Of a stretch of 64,000 bases of DNA, positions 37,279 through 46,963 are shown piece by piece (within the stretch, counting starts at the first letter, position 1; each line of letters opens with the position of its first letter). The stretch is taken from assembly GCA_965660625.1 (NCBI GenBank), contig CBFIAR010000001.1, positions 526,637 to 590,636 of the forward strand, in the 5' to 3' direction. The position numbers were made by a program, and so were the translations under genes. The DNA comes from Glaciecola sp965660625. GTDB taxonomy: Bacteria > Pseudomonadota > Gammaproteobacteria > Enterobacterales > Alteromonadaceae. The notes under the pieces are model-generated. The model had not been told where the DNA came from. It worked only from the letters and a program-made list of their open reading frames with translations, and ran no database searches.

Positions 37279-39249
37279 TTATTTTCCAAGGTTTTCATCT
37301 AAGTGCTTCAAGAGTGCGCCATAAAGCTCGAGCCTCCCCTCAGGATTTTGCACCCCATGACCACTTTTTCTGAAATTTAAGTAAGGCACATCCTGACCCG
37401 CAAGTTCCAGTTTCTCCAACATTTTTTCAGCGTTAATAACAGGTACTATGGCATCTTTTTCACCGTGTATTAGCATTACTTTCGCTTTGATTTTGTCAGC
37501 ATGATTGACCGGTGAAAATTCATCTAAAATCGTTTTTTCAGTGCCCAAGACCCTATTTAAAAATGCTTCACCGCCCAACAAGCGAGTTGTAATACTCTCC
37601 GAAAAAGCATAGTTCAGGTCGTAAATACCCACATAACCAATGGTGCATTTATACAAATCCGGGGCACGTACCGTCGCCATTAATGCAGCGTAACCCCCAT
37701 AACTCGCGCCATATGTGCACATGCGGTCACTGTCTATATTGAAATTACTCGTAACATAATGTGTCGCATCAATGATATCTTGTATCATCTTGCCGCCCCA
37801 CTCCTTGTATCCTGCCCGTTTGAATTTACTACCATACCCCCCGCTTCCTCTAAAATTCACTTGCATAACGGCATAGCCGCGATTAGCGAGCAATTGAACC
37901 TCGTCATCAAACTCGTGATAATCTCTGAGGATAGGCCCACCGTGGATCATCACAACGAGCGGTGCTTTGTTATCTTTTTCGAGATTACTTGGCAGTGTTA
38001 TATATCCATGTAATTCCACATTGTCCTGAGTAGTAAATGCGAATGGCTTAGTACTAGCCATTTGACGCGGGTCCAACCAAGAACGGTTTGCCCAAAGAAA
38101 CTGCGCTTGTTTTGTTTTTGCATCAAACAAATAGTATTCGCCAGGATTAATGTCACTGTCTACGCGTACCAAAATCTTAGAACCATCTTCACTGGCACTG
38201 GCAAAGGTCGTGGTTTGCCCAACAAAAGAAGCCGCAAGAGCCTTGTGCAAATTGGCGAATGTACCTGAGTCTTTTAGGTAATGGTAACTCGCCTTTGCAG
38301 GGTATGAATGTCCAACAACTGGGGCTTGTGTAATAGGATCGACAATGTAGTTACTGATGTCAGTGGTCATACCATCAAACAGTTGAGTGTATTCACCCGT
38401 TTTCAAGTCGAGCTCAAAAATAGTATAGAGCTCTTTGTCTCCAACCGTCCCCCAAACGTAGGCTTTATCGCCAGTATTATTCATACTTGCTACAACTAAA
38501 TTTTGTCGGCTTTGTTCCGACAAAGGCAACTCTTTCCACTCACTGTTAGCGTTTTCGCGATAAGCCGAATGGTAATAGGACTCTTCATTTCCCCAAGTCA
38601 TAAACCTAACATCACCTTTTGGTGTTGCGAATGCATGGGCGCCGCCATGGGGAAGCACTTCTACTCTTACTTTTTTACCCGAGTAAACATTAAGTTTTGA
38701 AACAATGGTATTTTTTATGCGGTCATCATAGTAGGTGTTGCCATCTACAGACCAAGGATGCTCTATTATTAGGATATTTCGGTCATCGTCTTCAAGTATG
38801 CTAATAATTTCTGGGGTTGCATACGTTTCTTCTCTTTTACCAAGACGAGTGCCTACCGTAATTTCAGCGGCTCGATAACCGTATAAAAAATCATTGCTAC
38901 TGCCATCCACGTTGATCGCAAATAATTCACCGGTTGCGCGTGGCTCGTCATAGTAAATCGAGCTTTCTTGGAACTGATATACCACCCGCTCATTACTGAT
39001 CCAAACAGCGGAGTGAATCTCATCATTTTCATTTGGTCTGACGCCACCGACGATTTTCATTGTGCTGGTTTGCAAAAAGATAAGGCTCACCTTGCCATCG
39101 ACACGTACTCTGGCAGAAATGTGTTTACCGTCAGGAGACATTGTCATGTTGAGGTAGTCGCCGTGCTTGACGAAACTTTCGAGCGGCAATTGTTGTGAAA
39201 AACCGAACGCGGGTAAAATGAATAAAATGATACAGAGTATTTTACGCAT
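37279..39249 (-). CDS. Secreted prolyl-oligopeptidase-family (S9) serine peptidase
   Basis: A 656-residue exported peptidase. The signal peptide (KILCIILFILPAFGFSQQ, residues 2-19) is followed by a propeller-like N-terminal domain (to about 395) and an alpha/beta hydrolase domain with catalytic Ser516 in YGASYGGYAAL, Asp599 in HGEKDAIVP and His631 in SGHGVQN. The oxyanion region HGGP and the following RGSGGYG match the acylaminoacyl-peptidase/DPP-like S9C branch. It cleaves peptides in the periplasm; no link to the flagellum is evident. AAGGAAATAAT precedes the ATG. It has its own terminator. Confidence 0.9.
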   Translation of the reverse strand: MRKILCIILFILPAFGFSQQLPLESFVKHGDYLNMTMSPDGKHISARVRVDGKVSLIFLQTSTMKIVGGVRPNENDEIHSAVWISNERVVYQFQESSIYYDEPRATGELFAINVDGSSNDFLYGYRAAEITVGTRLGKREETYATPEIISILEDDDRNILIIEHPWSVDGNTYYDDRIKNTIVSKLNVYSGKKVRVEVLPHGGAHAFATPKGDVRFMTWGNEESYYHSAYRENANSEWKELPLSEQSRQNLVVASMNNTGDKAYVWGTVGDKELYTIFELDLKTGEYTQLFDGMTTDISNYIVDPITQAPVVGHSYPAKASYHYLKDSGTFANLHKALAASFVGQTTTFASASEDGSKILVRVDSDINPGEYYLFDAKTKQAQFLWANRSWLDPRQMASTKPFAFTTQDNVELHGYITLPSNLEKDNKAPLVVMIHGGPILRDYHEFDDEVQLLANRGYAVMQVNFRGSGGYGSKFKRAGYKEWGGKMIQDIIDATHYVTSNFNIDSDRMCTYGASYGGYAALMATVRAPDLYKCTIGYVGIYDLNYAFSESITTRLLGGEAFLNRVLGTEKTILDEFSPVNHADKIKAKVMLIHGEKDAIVPVINAEKMLEKLELAGQDVPYLNFRKSGHGVQNPEGRLELYGALLKHLDENLGK

Positions 39250-39322
39250 ATTATTTCCTTAAGATAGATAACAGAAACTGTATTATTAAATGAAATTTGG
39301 CGTATATACCGAAATAGATTAA

Positions 39323-39336
39323 CTAATGAGCATTAG
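39323..39336. repeat. Inverted repeat upstream of the S9 peptidase gene
   Basis: CTAATG-AG-CATTAG, a 6-bp dyad 74 bases upstream of the peptidase ATG; it could be an operator. The remainder of the 368-base gap 39250-39617 shows no gene, no clear promoter consensus, and no convincing terminator for the glycosyltransferase gene ending at 39618. Confidence 0.3.
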
Positions 39337-39617
39337 TAAGCAGTTGGGTACCGAAACTCCATTTTCGATGTCTTTTTACTTTCATGTTAACTTAAATACA
39401 GCTCCACATTCAGCTGTTACCTCAGTTTTTTAGAAGCCGCAGTGATCGTTACACGTGAACGCTAAATACCACGCATTTCTTCTAAAAGCATTTGAAAGCA
39501 AAGACAAAATGATAATAGCATAATTGTAAGAGAGGTAAACTAAAGCAATTACCACTTGGCGTTAATCATACATTTTGAGACATTTCTGTTTTTCTAACTA
39601 ATAGACAAAAGCTGAGA

Positions 39618-40640
39618 TTAAAAACTGTTTGCTTCACTCGCATCAACACTACCATTAAAAATACCCTGCACACCTTCAACTAAGCTTTGCACGTCTGCTG
39701 GTTTATCTGACATATCCGTTGCATAGTCAGGCATTAAAGTGCGCGGGTCAACCATACCACTAATCATCATAACAGGGCAGTTAACCGCTGTTGCCAGCCA
39801 TTGTGGCGCTGATGGAACAGAAATGAGTAAATCACTGGATTTTAACATAGCCAAGGTTTGGCGAATCGATTGACTGCCGTCAAATTTTGACCAAACCTCA
39901 AAGCCTGCACCTTCAAGTGCATCATGCAATTGAGTACTTAACGGGTAGCTGCTATCTGCCAAGCTTGATTCAGTTGCTAACGCAATCACCTTCTTGCTTT
40001 TGCCTTTTTTAGCTAGTTGTTTATCCTGTGCAATGTCTATTTGCAGTTTTAAATCAATATCTTGCCATCCACAGCACGTTCGCAGGTAAAACTCAGGATA
40101 GCCGCGCTCTGGTAAATATTCAGATTCCCACCAGGTAGTATGCCATCGCATCATACTAAACCAGGTACTCTGTAAGTAATGATTAGGGTCATTCACAAAA
40201 GTGGGTTGGAGTGTTTGATTTTGAAATTTATCAATTAAGTCAGCAATGGACATACCAATATAATTGCCTTCAACAGGCTCTCCAGCGTCTTTTAAGAAAC
40301 GCGATAAAAAGTTGGGCATGAACCATGTGTCAAGATTAATTATTTTGCTATACGCTTCTTCGATAATTATTTCTGCAAGACCTAAAAACACTTCCATCGC
40401 CTTGAGTATCTCTTCTGGCCACTCACCTTTTTGTAAGCCAAAGGTTTTTATTTGCGGCTCAGCTAACGCCATCACCTCCAAACCTTCGGCGTAGGTTAGA
40501 AAATGGATGTCGGCATTAGGATATTTACGTTTAAGATATCTAACGCTTGGAACCCCAATACAGGTAACATCACCGAGGTCGAGCATACGGATAAGCAGTA
40601 TTTTTTCTTTAGGGGGGTTGGTCTCAGTAGTTACAATCAT
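39618..40640 (-). CDS. Glycosyltransferase family 9-like protein (heptosyltransferase fold)
   Basis: A 340-residue GT-B-fold protein. The N-terminal LLIRMLDLGDVTCIGVPSVR and KYPNADIHFLTYAEG match the GDVL-P-xxALxxxxPxAxI pattern of ADP-heptose-type GT9 enzymes. The C-terminal LISVPSAPQWLATAVNCPVM matches the TGPMHLAAALGTPV sugar-nucleotide site, though less well. It is coupled to pseC by an ATGA overlap and ends the flaG-to-GT9 operon, so it probably adds or extends a sugar on flagellin rather than on LPS. The acceptor is unknown. Confidence 0.7.
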   Translation of the reverse strand: MIVTTETNPPKEKILLIRMLDLGDVTCIGVPSVRYLKRKYPNADIHFLTYAEGLEVMALAEPQIKTFGLQKGEWPEEILKAMEVFLGLAEIIIEEAYSKIINLDTWFMPNFLSRFLKDAGEPVEGNYIGMSIADLIDKFQNQTLQPTFVNDPNHYLQSTWFSMMRWHTTWWESEYLPERGYPEFYLRTCCGWQDIDLKLQIDIAQDKQLAKKGKSKKVIALATESSLADSSYPLSTQLHDALEGAGFEVWSKFDGSQSIRQTLAMLKSSDLLISVPSAPQWLATAVNCPVMMISGMVDPRTLMPDYATDMSDKPADVQSLVEGVQGIFNGSVDASEANSF

Positions 40641-41824
40641 GCCAATATCTCGGTCAAAGCATCAACCACCATTTGTTGTTGCTGTTGCGTAATGCTCGGA
40701 TACAGGGGAAGCGTAATAGCGCGTTCATAATAACGTTCAGAACACGGAAAGTCACCGTACTTAAACCCTAACTGATGGTAGTAAGGGTGCAGATGAATAG
40801 GAATGTAATGAACATTTACACCAATGCCTTTCTCCACTAACTTTTCAAAAACAGTCTTTCTTGTTTGCCCCCGATCAGCAACCGTGTCTTGTATTTTTAG
40901 TTCAACGACAAAAATATGCCAAGCACTTTGATCATGGATAGTTGTTTGCTGAGGCAAAATAAGCGGTAAGTTGGCCAGTGCCTGACAATAGAAATTGGCT
41001 TTTTGTTGCCTTGCTATTACAAAGGCATCTAACTTTTTTAGCTGTGATATACCCAGTGCTGCCTGCATATCGCTCAATCTATAATTATAGCCTAAGGCTA
41101 ATTGCTGATAGTACCAATTACCAGCTAAAGATGTTGCCGCGGCCTCAGTGTCAAACAAATCATGATCGCGAGTGATACCATGTTTTGCAAACAAAACCAC
41201 TTTTTGCGCAAGCGCTTTATTATTAGTCAACACAGCCCCACCTTCCGCGGTGGTGATGGATTTTACTGGGTGGAAGCTCAACACGGTCATATCAGAGTAT
41301 TCACAACAACCTACCTTGCGCCCATTGTACATACCACCTAGGGCATGCGCCGCATCTTCAATTAACACAATATCAAGACCAACGAGTAAACTCGAAATGG
41401 CTTGCATATCACAACTAAAACCGGCGAAATGCACAACAACGATAGCTTTAGGTAACTGGTTTGTTTGTTTTGCCAGTATTAGCTTTGCGTCTAATTTTGC
41501 AATATCGATGTTACGAGTTTGCTCGTCCATGTCGACAAAATCGACCTGTGCAGAACAATATAGAGCGCAATTTGCAGAAGCGACGAATGAATTAGGTGTA
41601 GTCCACACAATATCCCCTTGCGTCACACCCGAGGCTAAACAGGCAACATGCAAGCCAGAGGTCGCGCTATTTACTGCTGTGCAAAATTGCGCACCCGTAT
41701 AATCACAAAGGGCTTGTTCAAACTCAGGCACTTTACTCCCTTGAGTTAAAAAGTGGTTTTCCAGCACATCGACTACAGCGTCGATATCATCTCCCCTAAT
41801 TTCGTGTTTACCATAGGGGATCAT
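40637..41824 (-). CDS. pseC: PseC, UDP-4-amino-sugar aminotransferase (pseudaminic acid pathway)
   Basis: A 395-residue PLP-dependent DegT/DnrJ-family aminotransferase. It converts the 4-keto product of PseB to UDP-4-amino-4,6-dideoxy-N-acetyl-beta-L-altrosamine. The beginning MIPYGKHEIRGDDIDAVVDV is typical of PseC. The Schiff-base Lys188 lies in FHPVKSITTAEGG, and DLAH-type residues are seen as LIEDAAHALGG. It overlaps pseB upstream and the GT9 gene downstream by four bases each (ATGA), so the three are translated as a unit. Length is normal. Confidence 0.93.
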   Translation of the reverse strand: MIPYGKHEIRGDDIDAVVDVLENHFLTQGSKVPEFEQALCDYTGAQFCTAVNSATSGLHVACLASGVTQGDIVWTTPNSFVASANCALYCSAQVDFVDMDEQTRNIDIAKLDAKLILAKQTNQLPKAIVVVHFAGFSCDMQAISSLLVGLDIVLIEDAAHALGGMYNGRKVGCCEYSDMTVLSFHPVKSITTAEGGAVLTNNKALAQKVVLFAKHGITRDHDLFDTEAAATSLAGNWYYQQLALGYNYRLSDMQAALGISQLKKLDAFVIARQQKANFYCQALANLPLILPQQTTIHDQSAWHIFVVELKIQDTVADRGQTRKTVFEKLVEKGIGVNVHYIPIHLHPYYHQLGFKYGDFPCSERYYERAITLPLYPSITQQQQQMVVDALTEILA

Positions 41825-42819
41825 AACGCTTGCTTGTCCATCTCTTTTAAGTCATCTACACTGAGAAAATGTGGATTGGTGCCAGAATGATATTCGAATT
41901 TATCAGATACTTTAGTACCTTTTTCTCCTAATTTATTGATGAAGTAGTCGATTGTGTTATCGAAAAATTTGATTGAAGGCGTAATGACGAAATGATCATC
42001 AAATTCTAAAGAATGATGCGCCATTTCTTCCGGCACCATTATTTCATGTAATTTTTCGCCAGGTCGAATCCCAACCAGTTCAAAATCTCTCGCACCACTC
42101 ATTGCTTCTACTAGATCTAAAATGCGTACAGAAGGTATTTTAGGCACAAAAATTTCCCCGCCCTGCATCCGTTTAAAGTTGGTGAGGACAAATTTCACGC
42201 CTTCATCTAATGTAATCCAAAAGCGGGTCATTTCTTGATGCGTTACGGGCAAAGTTGTTTTGCCCTGTGCTAATAAGTTACGATAAAACGGTACTACTGA
42301 GCCTCTTGATGCCACCACGTTGCCGTATCTTACCACCGCAAATCGCGGACCATCTGCACCCGCTATGTTATTCGCAGCGACAAACAATTTGTCAGATGCT
42401 AGCTTCGTTGCACCATACAAATTAACCGGATTAGCCGCTTTATCAGTGGACAAAGCAATTACGCGCCGTACCTTTGCTTCAATACACGCTTCAATGACGT
42501 TCTGGGCTCCGTTGATATTGGTTTTAATACATTCGTTGGGATTGTACTCTGCTGCCGGAACTTGCTTTAAGGCAGCAGCATGAATAACGTAGTCGACACC
42601 GCGCATAGCGGTAAGCAAACGACTAGCATCTCTCACATCGCCAATAAAATAACGCATACAAGAGTCAGAAAATAGTTGCTGCATTTCAAATTGCTTGAGT
42701 TCATCTCGACTGTAAATGATCACTTTTTTAGGTGTGTAGCTCCCTAAAATATGCGATACAAAACGATGCCCAAAAGATCCCGTTCCGCCTGTTATTAATA
42801 TTGTTTTGTTATCAAACAT
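41821..42819 (-). CDS. pseB: PseB, UDP-GlcNAc 4,6-dehydratase (5-inverting)
   Basis: A 332-residue extended SDR. It makes the first committed step of pseudaminic acid synthesis. Features: GGTGSFGHRF nucleotide-binding loop, and STDKAANPVNLYGATK with the Asp-Lys pair and Tyr of inverting 4,6-dehydratases. The ATG at 42819 (MFDNKTILITGGTGS) is chosen: it overlaps the maf stop by eight bases (ATGTTTGA), and the open stretch further upstream to 42846 adds nine residues with no family match. It is in one operon with pseC. Confidence 0.94.
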   Translation of the reverse strand: MFDNKTILITGGTGSFGHRFVSHILGSYTPKKVIIYSRDELKQFEMQQLFSDSCMRYFIGDVRDASRLLTAMRGVDYVIHAAALKQVPAAEYNPNECIKTNINGAQNVIEACIEAKVRRVIALSTDKAANPVNLYGATKLASDKLFVAANNIAGADGPRFAVVRYGNVVASRGSVVPFYRNLLAQGKTTLPVTHQEMTRFWITLDEGVKFVLTNFKRMQGGEIFVPKIPSVRILDLVEAMSGARDFELVGIRPGEKLHEIMVPEEMAHHSLEFDDHFVITPSIKFFDNTIDYFINKLGEKGTKVSDKFEYHSGTNPHFLSVDDLKEMDKQAL

Positions 42820-45800
42820 TATTTTTTGCCTTAATATAGACATCAATATTAGCGTCTACAACGCTTTGTTTTTGCCAGGTTTGGAATACTTCTAACGCGT
42901 TAAACTGCCTATTAATTCTGAGACCACGAGAATGAACAAAATCACAGACTGTACCATTAACAGGCGCCTTTGGTTTATTTCGTGGTACCCCAATGTATGT
43001 CTTATAGTCTATGAAAGACTGCACAAAGATCCGCGCTACAATGTTTTCTTCAATATATTGATGCGCCTCAGATTTATCTTCTAATGAAAGCTTATTAGAA
43101 GATTTAGAGAAAGTTCGCTTATCACTGACACCCTCATTAGATACGCATTCAGAATCTACACGTTCATTTTGTAAACCCAATTGCTCATCAGCTTTCGTAA
43201 TTTCCATTGCCGCATTGTTTTGACAAGCATTTTTCAAGCCAACATCAGAAAACTCAAGCTTTTCTATAAAAATAGAGTAGTCATTCGTATCGTTCAGATG
43301 ATTTATTGCTGATTCTAGCTGCAAACTTAGTGGTGAAAAAGGAATCCTTCCTTGTTTATAATCAGCCGAACAGCTTAACTCCAATACGGTTGGTAAAACC
43401 TGAAATGAAACCACTAAGCGCTCATAAGTAGCAACTTGCTCAAACCATGTGGATTCGTAATCTCCCATTAAACACACTAAAACATTACCAGCGTAATTAT
43501 GCACGTGTGCATGTTTATCTCGTTCCTCAAAATGTGGTTTTAAGTTTTGCCAATCCAGCTTATTTTGAACGCAGTATATAGCTGATTGTCCCTTTATTAT
43601 TAATTCATTTGGAGACTTCGAACGAATCTTTGTACTCACGGCATTTGGCTCTATGTTTTGAAGCGTATTAAGCGAATATTCGAGCGGATAAATAGTAGCG
43701 AGCGCAGATAAGCATTCGCTGACTAATTCCGTCATCTGTGGCTCAAAAGTATTCACCGATATTTGGCGTGTATCTTGTTTAGCGAAAAATAATCTTTCGC
43801 GTTTCAAGGTAAAAGCAGAAGACGTATCATACAATTGGTTAGTATTTTGTAGTAACAATTGGACGTCGTTGAGTGTATCAATCCAAAGTGAAATAGTTTG
43901 CCGTGCTACGTCTACGGAAATATTGATATCCTGATGCATCGCTGCTTTACTCAGCACGGAATTAACGTAATTCATAGTCCCATACAAATAATAGAAAAAC
44001 AGCGAGTTACCTTGTTGATAAGAATTAAATAAAAACTGTTTTTGCTTTTCAATAAGACTAAATACTTCGTCTTGATCGGTAATTGTCGTCTCTAAGATAT
44101 TTTGTAACTCGCTGATTTCAGCCAGTACTATCTGGCTATCATATTTACTTTCGAATTCTTTAATGAAGGTATCTGAAGGCAGAGCACAAAAACACGACTC
44201 AAGGCCTTGTAAAGCATCTTGCTTTTGTTCATGCGTACTCATCAATAAAATATTATCGATGTTGAGTGCAGCTGCTCCTTCTATTCGAGCACCATCGCTG
44301 GTGTTATAGCAATCGACTTTGTGCGCTACTAAGGCTTGTTCTATTATAGTTTTAGCCAATTTAAACTCATATTTCGTATTCACCACAGAACGGAAATTAC
44401 CCGGTACTAGAAGCCCCGTATTGTTCCCATCAGTATACTTGGATAGCTCTTTACCTTGCTGATTATAATAGCCGGATTGCGACGAATGATGTTTTTCGTT
44501 ATCGATAAACCCCATATCAACACCAAACAAATAAAGCTGATTAAACCCCAGTTTCAAAAACAAATTAATGGCAAAATTACTGACTGTGGGAAACGAAAAC
44601 TCGAGTAACTCAGCCTTATCTTCACCGATAACATTAAGGGCTGACACCGTAGCAGATTCCCCCGCTTTAAATGCAAATTTAACGTCTTTATATAAATTAC
44701 ACGTATCTGGGTGGATGCCATTGCAACTTAGCAAGGTGATCTTTTTAAGGTATTCAAGGTCGTCTATTAGACATGCCCAATCATAAGTTACACGGTTAAG
44801 CTCAATTTCAGCATGAAAGTCAGGAATGATGTTATTACGCTGCAGTACCTGCAATGATGTACCGCAGGAAACAACAATAGCTCGCTTTTGTAAGTCACGA
44901 ATGGTTTCAATGCTATAATCTAACGAAGGCCCGTTACCTACAAAAATAATCGGTAACTCTCGTTGTTGTGCCCTGAGATATTGACTAGGTTTCGCTCGCA
45001 GAAACGGAATGCTCTTTCGTAACGCTTCTTTAGTATGCTCAATGGCAAAACATGCGTGATCAAAATACTCACCCATTGCTACAACTATCTGTAACTCTTC
45101 TCGTAACTGCACAATGGATGCATTTAAAGACGCATTGTAATATCCCTCACAAAAAAAAGTTTGGCCAAGAACATAAGGGCCAATATTGTAAAACTGCCGC
45201 ACTAGGTCACGAAATAAGTTCGTACCATCATCACCGATATTAATATATAAATTAGCGCCCGAGTCATTTACTTTATTCAGTATGCCAACCCAATCTATAG
45301 CAAACAAAGAAGCATAGAAAAAATCTCTGTTGGGCTCGCAAATAAACAGTTTTTCAACTTCTTTGTGTTCAAACAAACTTTCTAGCTGATAGCCGGCACC
45401 TAAGCCAAAAAGGATCAGAGATTTAATGGTATCAGGCAAACAGCAAGCTTCATCTTCTGCTTTTTTAAGCAATTTTTCGGTTTTCTTGACCAACCTATAA
45501 TGATAGTAATGTTTTAACTTTTCACCCTCATAGCCTAGAATGAGTCCGTCTTTATTTGGAAATTGTTCAAACGTTTTGTATTGATTATAGCCTTCATCAG
45601 CAGGATCGTTTCCATACCAGCAAGCACCATTATCACGGTTAAATAAATTTATCTGATTGAGTTGATTTTCGACCACAGCCCACGTTTGTGGTTCGTAGTT
45701 TGCAAACTCTTCATGAATATTAGGATAAAACGTTAAAAATGCACTTAAGTTAGCTTGAAAGCGCGACTGTGCCTTAGATACTACAGATAATGAATGAATA

Positions 45801-46639
45801 TTTGGGCTATTCAGCCACGGCGGCGTGTAATGCGTAAATTTATCTTTAATAAAGAATGGCGCACGTGAAGCTTTCATGTCCTGCCAAGTTTTAGTGCGAA
45901 ATGCATGTATCACAGCGTCAAAGGTTGGCAGATAATAATGTTGAAATACCATTACATCCTTAATCTCGAAATGTGCCGATAATTCACATAAGTCTTGGAT
46001 AACACTTGCGCCGTTCATTCCTAACTGAAAGTACAAACTGGTGTTACTTTGCGCGACCTTATTCAACACACTTTGCCAATCCTTCACCAAACATGAAGTT
46101 TTAAAGTACTGTTTTTCGGGCTCGTAAATAATAATGTGTTTCGCTGAGTAGTGCTCAATTAACCAATCAATCTGGTGACCCAAACCTAAGCCTAAAACAA
46201 CCAAAACATCAGCCGACTTTGCGTTCACATCAACCACATTTGCATTACTCTGATAAGCTTGCAATACGTCCTCTAAATTCTCACTTTCCCAATGCTCCTG
46301 AGAAATTGGTAGGCTTAAGGAGTCCTCTGTAAAAGTCAGATACGCCGAATGCTGAGGTAATTGTTGGCATTGCTGTGCGATTTCAGCTAACGGAGCCTGA
46401 CCATAAAGTGTCCTACCAAGACCGAAATCAACAATATTGTATTCTTCATTTTGATTACAGAATATTGAGATATTATTATTGTCGATTGATTCTAATTCAT
46501 TAACTAAACTCGGAATGTGCAGAGCAAAAGCGGCCTTATTTTGCTTATACATCTTTTCTATGTAGGGGGCTGATCGCGCTTCAATTGCTTCTTGCATTTC
46601 TTCGTTTGGGTGAATATGAACTCGAATGTCATTCAACAT
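42812..46639 (-). CDS. maf: Large Maf-type flagellin glycosyltransferase (DUF115/MptE-like) with duplicated N-terminal unit
   Basis: A 1275-residue protein, much longer than usual Maf proteins (about 600-750). Motility-associated factor proteins transfer nonulosonic acid sugars to flagellin. The Maf core DUF115 domain lies at about residues 560-830 (IIFVGNGPSLDYSIETIRDL; YLFGVDMGFIDNEKHHSSQS). Before it are two similar units: residues about 143-200 (VLGLGLGHQIDWLIEHYSAK, IIIYEPEK, DWQSVLNKV) and about 403-460 (LFGLGAGYQLESLFEHKEVE, LFICEPNR, DWVGILNKV). The C-terminal third (about 830-1275) is helical with no recognised fold. It is located between fliT and pseB in the flagellar cap operon. 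The N-terminal duplication is noted as a finding. Confidence 0.88.
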   Translation of the reverse strand: MLNDIRVHIHPNEEMQEAIEARSAPYIEKMYKQNKAAFALHIPSLVNELESIDNNNISIFCNQNEEYNIVDFGLGRTLYGQAPLAEIAQQCQQLPQHSAYLTFTEDSLSLPISQEHWESENLEDVLQAYQSNANVVDVNAKSADVLVVLGLGLGHQIDWLIEHYSAKHIIIYEPEKQYFKTSCLVKDWQSVLNKVAQSNTSLYFQLGMNGASVIQDLCELSAHFEIKDVMVFQHYYLPTFDAVIHAFRTKTWQDMKASRAPFFIKDKFTHYTPPWLNSPNIHSLSVVSKAQSRFQANLSAFLTFYPNIHEEFANYEPQTWAVVENQLNQINLFNRDNGACWYGNDPADEGYNQYKTFEQFPNKDGLILGYEGEKLKHYYHYRLVKKTEKLLKKAEDEACCLPDTIKSLILFGLGAGYQLESLFEHKEVEKLFICEPNRDFFYASLFAIDWVGILNKVNDSGANLYINIGDDGTNLFRDLVRQFYNIGPYVLGQTFFCEGYYNASLNASIVQLREELQIVVAMGEYFDHACFAIEHTKEALRKSIPFLRAKPSQYLRAQQRELPIIFVGNGPSLDYSIETIRDLQKRAIVVSCGTSLQVLQRNNIIPDFHAEIELNRVTYDWACLIDDLEYLKKITLLSCNGIHPDTCNLYKDVKFAFKAGESATVSALNVIGEDKAELLEFSFPTVSNFAINLFLKLGFNQLYLFGVDMGFIDNEKHHSSQSGYYNQQGKELSKYTDGNNTGLLVPGNFRSVVNTKYEFKLAKTIIEQALVAHKVDCYNTSDGARIEGAAALNIDNILLMSTHEQKQDALQGLESCFCALPSDTFIKEFESKYDSQIVLAEISELQNILETTITDQDEVFSLIEKQKQFLFNSYQQGNSLFFYYLYGTMNYVNSVLSKAAMHQDINISVDVARQTISLWIDTLNDVQLLLQNTNQLYDTSSAFTLKRERLFFAKQDTRQISVNTFEPQMTELVSECLSALATIYPLEYSLNTLQNIEPNAVSTKIRSKSPNELIIKGQSAIYCVQNKLDWQNLKPHFEERDKHAHVHNYAGNVLVCLMGDYESTWFEQVATYERLVVSFQVLPTVLELSCSADYKQGRIPFSPLSLQLESAINHLNDTNDYSIFIEKLEFSDVGLKNACQNNAAMEITKADEQLGLQNERVDSECVSNEGVSDKRTFSKSSNKLSLEDKSEAHQYIEENIVARIFVQSFIDYKTYIGVPRNKPKAPVNGTVCDFVHSRGLRINRQFNALEVFQTWQKQSVVDANIDVYIKAKNNV

Positions 46640-46651
46640 AATTAGGCGTCA

Positions 46652-46963
46652 TCACTTATATTTTTTAACTGCTTTAAGCCCACGAACTAAGCCGCTAAGC
46701 TCAGAGAGTGAGTCAGCGAAAAGGGCTTGTACAGCAGCATGGAGTTTTGTATTGATGGGTAGTTCGGCTTCAGCAAATGCTTTGCGTTCAGCTTTCGTTA
46801 GTTGTTTGAGATAAGTCTGAATAAACTCGTCACGCAGAGTAACCAGGTCGCGCAGTGCTTGGTCGTCAACCACATCGGTCTCAAGCACTGTGCAAATGGA
46901 TTGGTTTATGGCGCCAAGTTCATCGGGGGTTAACGCATGAGAGAGATAATCGTTTTTAATCAC
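46652..46963 (-). CDS. fliT: FliT-like flagellar protein
   Basis: A 103-residue helical protein directly after fliS, in the place of the FliD export chaperone FliT. The start is a GTG at 46963 that overlaps the fliS TGA by four bases (GTGA); an open frame to 47032 would put 23 basic residues inside fliS and is unlikely. Sequence (ALTPDELGAINQSICTVLET; LRDEFIQTYLKQLTKAERKA) is consistent with FliT-type helices, but sequence conservation in this family is low, so context carries the call. Confidence 0.6.
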   Translation of the reverse strand: MIKNDYLSHALTPDELGAINQSICTVLETDVVDDQALRDLVTLRDEFIQTYLKQLTKAERKAFAEAELPINTKLHAAVQALFADSLSELSGLVRGLKAVKKYK

